This document shows positions 7,270 to 9,386 of a DNA stretch of 9,386 nt, piece after piece. Position 1 is the first letter of the stretch. Each line of letters opens with the position of its first letter. Both the position numbers and the translations under genes were made by a program. The notes beneath the pieces were generated by a model. It did no database searches. It had not been told where the DNA came from and saw only the letters and a program-made list of their open reading frames with translations. Source of the DNA: AB-629-J13 sp964496365 (lineage in GTDB: Bacteria; Fidelibacterota; Marinisomatia; Marinisomatales; AB-629-J13); the NCBI GenBank assembly GCA_964496365.1, contig CAZBZK010000059.1:1-9386 (forward strand). Direction: 5' to 3'.

Positions 7270-8802
7270 TTAGTTAGATAAATCAAATTTAATTCCTTGA
7301 GCAAGAGGTAATTCTTTACTCCAATTTATAGTATTGGTTTGACGACGCATGTATTGTTTCCATGAGTCAGAACCAGATTCTCTTCCTCCTCCTGTTTCTT
7401 TTTCTCCACCAAAGGCACCACCAATTTCAGCGCCGGATGTTCCAATATTCACATTAGCAATTCCACAATCACTTCCCATCGAAGATAAAAACAATTCAGC
7501 ATTTTGGATATTGGTTGTAAATATGGAGGATGAAAGGCCTTGTGGGACATTATTATGAAGTTCGATTGCTTCCTCTAATTCATCAAATTCAATTATATAT
7601 AAGATTGGAGCAAACGTTTCATCCTGAACTATTTGCCAATCATTATATACTTTTGCTAGGGTAGGTTCGACAAAATATCCGGGTTTGTCAATTGGATTTC
7701 CACCATACAGTATTTCCCCACCTGATTTTTTAACTTCATCTAAAGCATTCGAATATGCGATCACTGCCTCTTGATTTACCAAAGGTCCCATTAAAATATC
7801 ATTTTGAAGAGGATTTCCAATAGTGACTTGTTTGTACGCATGAATTAGTCGTTTTATTAACGATTCAGTAATATCTGACTGGACAAGAATTCGTCGAGTG
7901 GATGTGCATCTTTGACCTGCAGTACCTACTGCTCCAAATGCAATAGCAGGGATAACCAAATCGAGATCGGCAGACTGATCAACAATAATTGCGTTATTCC
8001 CTCCTAATTCAAGTATAGTTTTACCAAATCGTTTTGAAACTATCTCAGCAACTCGTTTACCCATTTTTGTTGAACCTGTAAAAGAAATCAATGGTAAACG
8101 CTTATCATTTATTATCTTTTCGCCAATGGTCGAGCCCTTCCCAATCACTAAGTTAAAAATACCTGAATATCCATGATTTTTCAATACATCATTGCAAATA
8201 TTTTGAACAGCAACGGCAGTTAATGGAGTACTGCTTGATGGTTTCCATACAACGGTGTCGCCAGCAATCGCAGCAATAAATGCATTCCATGCCCAGACAG
8301 CAACCGGAAAATTAAAAGCGGAAATCACACCAATCGCCCCCAAAGGATGCCATTGTTCATACATACGGTGATCTTTACGTTCTGAATGCATAGTTTTTCC
8401 ATACAACATTCGAGATTGTCCAACAGCAAAATCTGCAATATCAATCATTTCTTGCACTTCCCCATCTCCTTCCGATTTGATTTTTCCCATTTCAAGAGAC
8501 ACTAGACTTCCAAGTTCATCTTTATTTTCTCTTAACGCATCTCCCATTTCTCTTACTAACTGTCCACGAATGGGTGCTGGAACTGTTCTCCAATGTAAAA
8601 AAGATTTATGTGCAGATTTGATAACATATTCGTAATGTGCTTCGTTGCATTCAATTACTGAAGCTATAGAATCTCCTGTTGCAGGGTTTATAGATACATT
8701 CGGATTACCACCGGATGTATCTATCCAGTCTTCCCCTCCGATACAAGCTCCGTGGTTGGTTTCTTTTATATTCAGTTTATTTAATAAATCAAGCGTATTC
8801 AT
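7270..8802 (-). CDS. ALDH7-family 2-aminoadipate 6-semialdehyde dehydrogenase
   Basis: This NAD(P)+-dependent aldehyde dehydrogenase of 510 aa closely resembles antiquitin (ALDH7A1/AmaB), which oxidises 2-aminoadipate 6-semialdehyde to 2-aminoadipate. Visible motifs are the transition-state Asn in SAFNFPV (N164), the cofactor lysine WKPS (K187), FTGSTKMGKR (241-250), the general base in LELGGNNA (E265) and the nucleophile in GTAGQRCTSTRR (C299). The C-terminal block with GGGRESGSDSWKQYMRR and TINWSKELPLAQGIKF is the ALDH7 signature. The ATG at 8802 gives a normal family N-terminus but has no evident Shine-Dalgarno. It is the first gene of the lysine module and lies 20 bp upstream of lat. The other ALDH7 substrates (betaine aldehyde, lipid aldehydes) are less likely given that neighbour. 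Confidence 0.93.
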   Translation of the reverse strand: MNTLDLLNKLNIKETNHGACIGGEDWIDTSGGNPNVSINPATGDSIASVIECNEAHYEYVIKSAHKSFLHWRTVPAPIRGQLVREMGDALRENKDELGSLVSLEMGKIKSEGDGEVQEMIDIADFAVGQSRMLYGKTMHSERKDHRMYEQWHPLGAIGVISAFNFPVAVWAWNAFIAAIAGDTVVWKPSSSTPLTAVAVQNICNDVLKNHGYSGIFNLVIGKGSTIGEKIINDKRLPLISFTGSTKMGKRVAEIVSKRFGKTILELGGNNAIIVDQSADLDLVIPAIAFGAVGTAGQRCTSTRRILVQSDITESLIKRLIHAYKQVTIGNPLQNDILMGPLVNQEAVIAYSNALDEVKKSGGEILYGGNPIDKPGYFVEPTLAKVYNDWQIVQDETFAPILYIIEFDELEEAIELHNNVPQGLSSSIFTTNIQNAELFLSSMGSDCGIANVNIGTSGAEIGGAFGGEKETGGGRESGSDSWKQYMRRQTNTINWSKELPLAQGIKFDLSN

Positions 8803-8956
8803 TTTGTAAGGTAATAACTATCGAAATAAGGTAATTTAAAGACGGGAAACTTACTGCCATGCTTTTATGAAAACCAAACGGTACAACAAACAATATTGTG
8901 GGTAAAATATCACTAACTTTTCCTCATACTTCAATAAAAATTGAAATAGTCAATTC

Positions 8957-9012
8957 ACTCCAAATAAGAATTTTGAAGTCCATCAACCGTGTTAATGGTT
9001 TTATTTTGGAGT
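8957..9012 (-). repeat. Nested inverted repeat, possible leader RNA hairpin
   Basis: An outer inverted repeat pairs 8957-8967 (ACTCCAAATAA) with 9001-9012 (TTATTTTGGAGT), giving 11 bp with one bulged base. Inside it, 8980-8987 and 8991-8998 form an 8-bp stem with a 3-nt loop. On the minus strand the inner stem is fully paired if one G-U pair is counted; on the plus strand that position is an A-C mismatch. The asymmetry favours a minus-strand RNA, which would be the leader of the ALDH-lat operon. It could still be chance in AT-rich sequence. Confidence 0.35.
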
Positions 9013-9017
9013 TCATC
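8971..9017. repeat. Imperfect 14-bp direct repeat
   Basis: TTTTGAAGTCCATC at 8971-8984 recurs as TTTTGGAGTTCATC at 9004-9017, with 12 of 14 bases identical. The start-to-start distance of 33 bp is about three helical turns. It overlaps the nested inverted repeat. It could be a pair of protein-binding half-sites or chance. Confidence 0.3.
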
Positions 9018-9037
9018 CGCTATTTCGATGTTTAAAC

Positions 9038-9059
9038 AAACGATCAAGAATGATTGTTT
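9038..9059. repeat. 9-bp inverted repeat with 4-nt loop
   Basis: AAACGATCA and TGATTGTTT flank the loop AGAA. As plus-strand RNA all nine positions pair, one of them as G-U. The short T-run after it is too weak to call a terminator, and no plus-strand gene lies upstream to need one. It may be an operator-like palindrome. Confidence 0.3.
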
Positions 9060-9101
9060 TACAATTCCCACATTTTTTGAAGAAAGGTAACTAAGGGATG
9101 A

Positions 9102-9130
9102 ATTATACAGACTACTGAATTCCAGTTAAA
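9102..9130 (-). promoter_or_regulatory. Candidate promoter for the ALDH-lat operon
   Basis: Minus-strand TATAAT at 9102-9107 is a perfect -10 box. A weak -35 (TTTAAC at 9125-9130, 3 of 6) lies 17 bp upstream. Transcription would begin near 9095 and leave a leader of roughly 290 nt before the ALDH ATG, containing the inverted repeats above. No better minus-strand promoter is evident nearer the gene. Confidence 0.35.
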
Positions 9131-9181
9131 GTTTACATCAGTGTTGCCAGGGAATAAGTACTTAAATAACCATACACAAAA

Positions 9182-9197
9182 TGTGATAAAAGTCACA
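9182..9197. promoter_or_regulatory. CRP/FNR-family operator (TGTGA-N6-TCACA)
   Basis: TGTGATAAAAGTCACA matches both half-sites and the spacer of the E. coli CRP consensus exactly, and AAA precedes it as in the extended consensus. It lies between divergently oriented genes. Its centre (9189.5) is 35.5 bp upstream of a candidate plus-strand -35 box, equivalent to about -71.5. The regulator and its ligand cannot be known from this window. Confidence 0.6.
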
Positions 9198-9224
9198 CAT
9201 ACAACGAATACTCATTAAAATATC

Positions 9225-9253
9225 TTGTTATAGTATTCAGATTACTTTACATT
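9225..9253 (+). promoter_or_regulatory. Candidate promoter for the plus-strand gene
   Basis: TTGTTA (9225-9230) and TACATT (9248-9253) are separated by 17 bp; each matches the sigma70 consensus at 4 of 6 positions. The placement relative to the CRP-like site fits class I activation. A second -10-like TATAAC at 9276-9281 has no good -35. Confidence 0.35.
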
Positions 9254-9322
9254 TTATCGGTTCAGATGTTCGTAGTATAACAAAGAAATATCACTTTAAT
9301 TAAATTCAAAGGAGTGCCACTA

Positions 9323-9386
9323 ATGTATTTATTTCACAAATTAACGCAATACTCCATAATTACACTTTTTATTACATCCCTTTCTG
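9323..9386 (+). CDS. Partial gene, exported or membrane protein of unknown function
   Basis: Only the first 21 codons are present, because the window ends inside the gene. The ATG follows AAAGGAG at 9308-9314 with an 8-nt spacer, the best ribosome binding site in the window after that of infC. The peptide MYLFHKLTQYSIITLFITSL has a single lysine followed by a hydrophobic stretch, as in a signal peptide or an N-terminal membrane segment. The frame is open to the edge. Nothing can be said about family. It is the first plus-strand gene and is divergent from the lysine operon, sharing the intergenic region with the CRP-like site. Confidence 0.55.
   Translation, partial: MYLFHKLTQYSIITLFITSLS

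Larger units (their letters stand above)
8803..9322. other. Divergent intergenic region without a recognisable gene
   Basis: About 520 bp separate the minus-strand ALDH start from the plus-strand partial gene. I find no convincing coding frame, tRNA or known riboswitch motif in it. It holds a perfect CRP-type palindrome, candidate promoters facing both ways, and several AT-rich inverted repeats listed separately. Short perfect palindromes also occur at 8890-8899 (ACAATATTGT) and 8930-8945 (TTCAAT-N4-ATTGAA), which may be chance in DNA of this composition. Confidence 0.6.

Noticed and set aside
8803..9095. Lysine riboswitch in the leader of the lysine operon
   Set aside because: On the minus strand I looked for the conserved L-box elements (such as GAGGUGC and GCCGAAG) and found none. 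The structure seen is much simpler.

Overview
The window is AT-rich and reads almost entirely on the minus strand. It looks like chromosomal DNA of a free-living Gram-negative bacterium. Shine-Dalgarno (SD) sites precede several genes but not all of them. The conserved order thrS-infC-rpmI, a periplasmic-type S41 protease, a short RsmI and a lysine 6-aminotransferase/ALDH7 pair would suit the Bacteroidota/Marinimicrobia side of the FCB superphylum. That placement is an inference from protein flavour and composition, not a proof.

In transcriptional order (high to low coordinates) the layout is as follows. A roughly 520 bp divergent intergenic region (8803-9322) holds a perfect CRP-type palindrome, candidate promoters facing both ways and several inverted repeats. 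Left of it is a two-gene lysine catabolic module: an ALDH7-family semialdehyde dehydrogenase (7270-8802) and L-lysine 6-transaminase (5906-7249). This runs with overlapping start/stop signals into rsmI (16S rRNA methyltransferase), tmk (dTMP kinase) and a C-terminal processing protease. Then come tRNA-Val(GAC) and the translation cluster thrS-infC-rpmI. An SD at the very edge predicts one more gene, expected to be rplT. Right of the divergent region a plus-strand gene with a strong SD and a signal-peptide-like start is cut by the window end.

Lysine is converted by the transaminase to 2-aminoadipate 6-semialdehyde (in equilibrium with piperideine-6-carboxylate), and the dehydrogenase oxidises this to 2-aminoadipate. 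The downstream genes are housekeeping (rRNA modification, dTTP supply, envelope proteolysis, translation).

The most unusual points are: (1) infC has no ATG/GTG/TTG start at a sensible distance from its SD, and the well-spaced codon is ATC, inside the end of thrS; (2) the lysine aminotransferase carries a four-cysteine CX3CX2CX3C cluster just before the PLP lysine; (3) a perfect TGTGA-N6-TCACA palindrome lies in the divergent promoter region. I see no mobile element, CRISPR array, phage gene or defence system.
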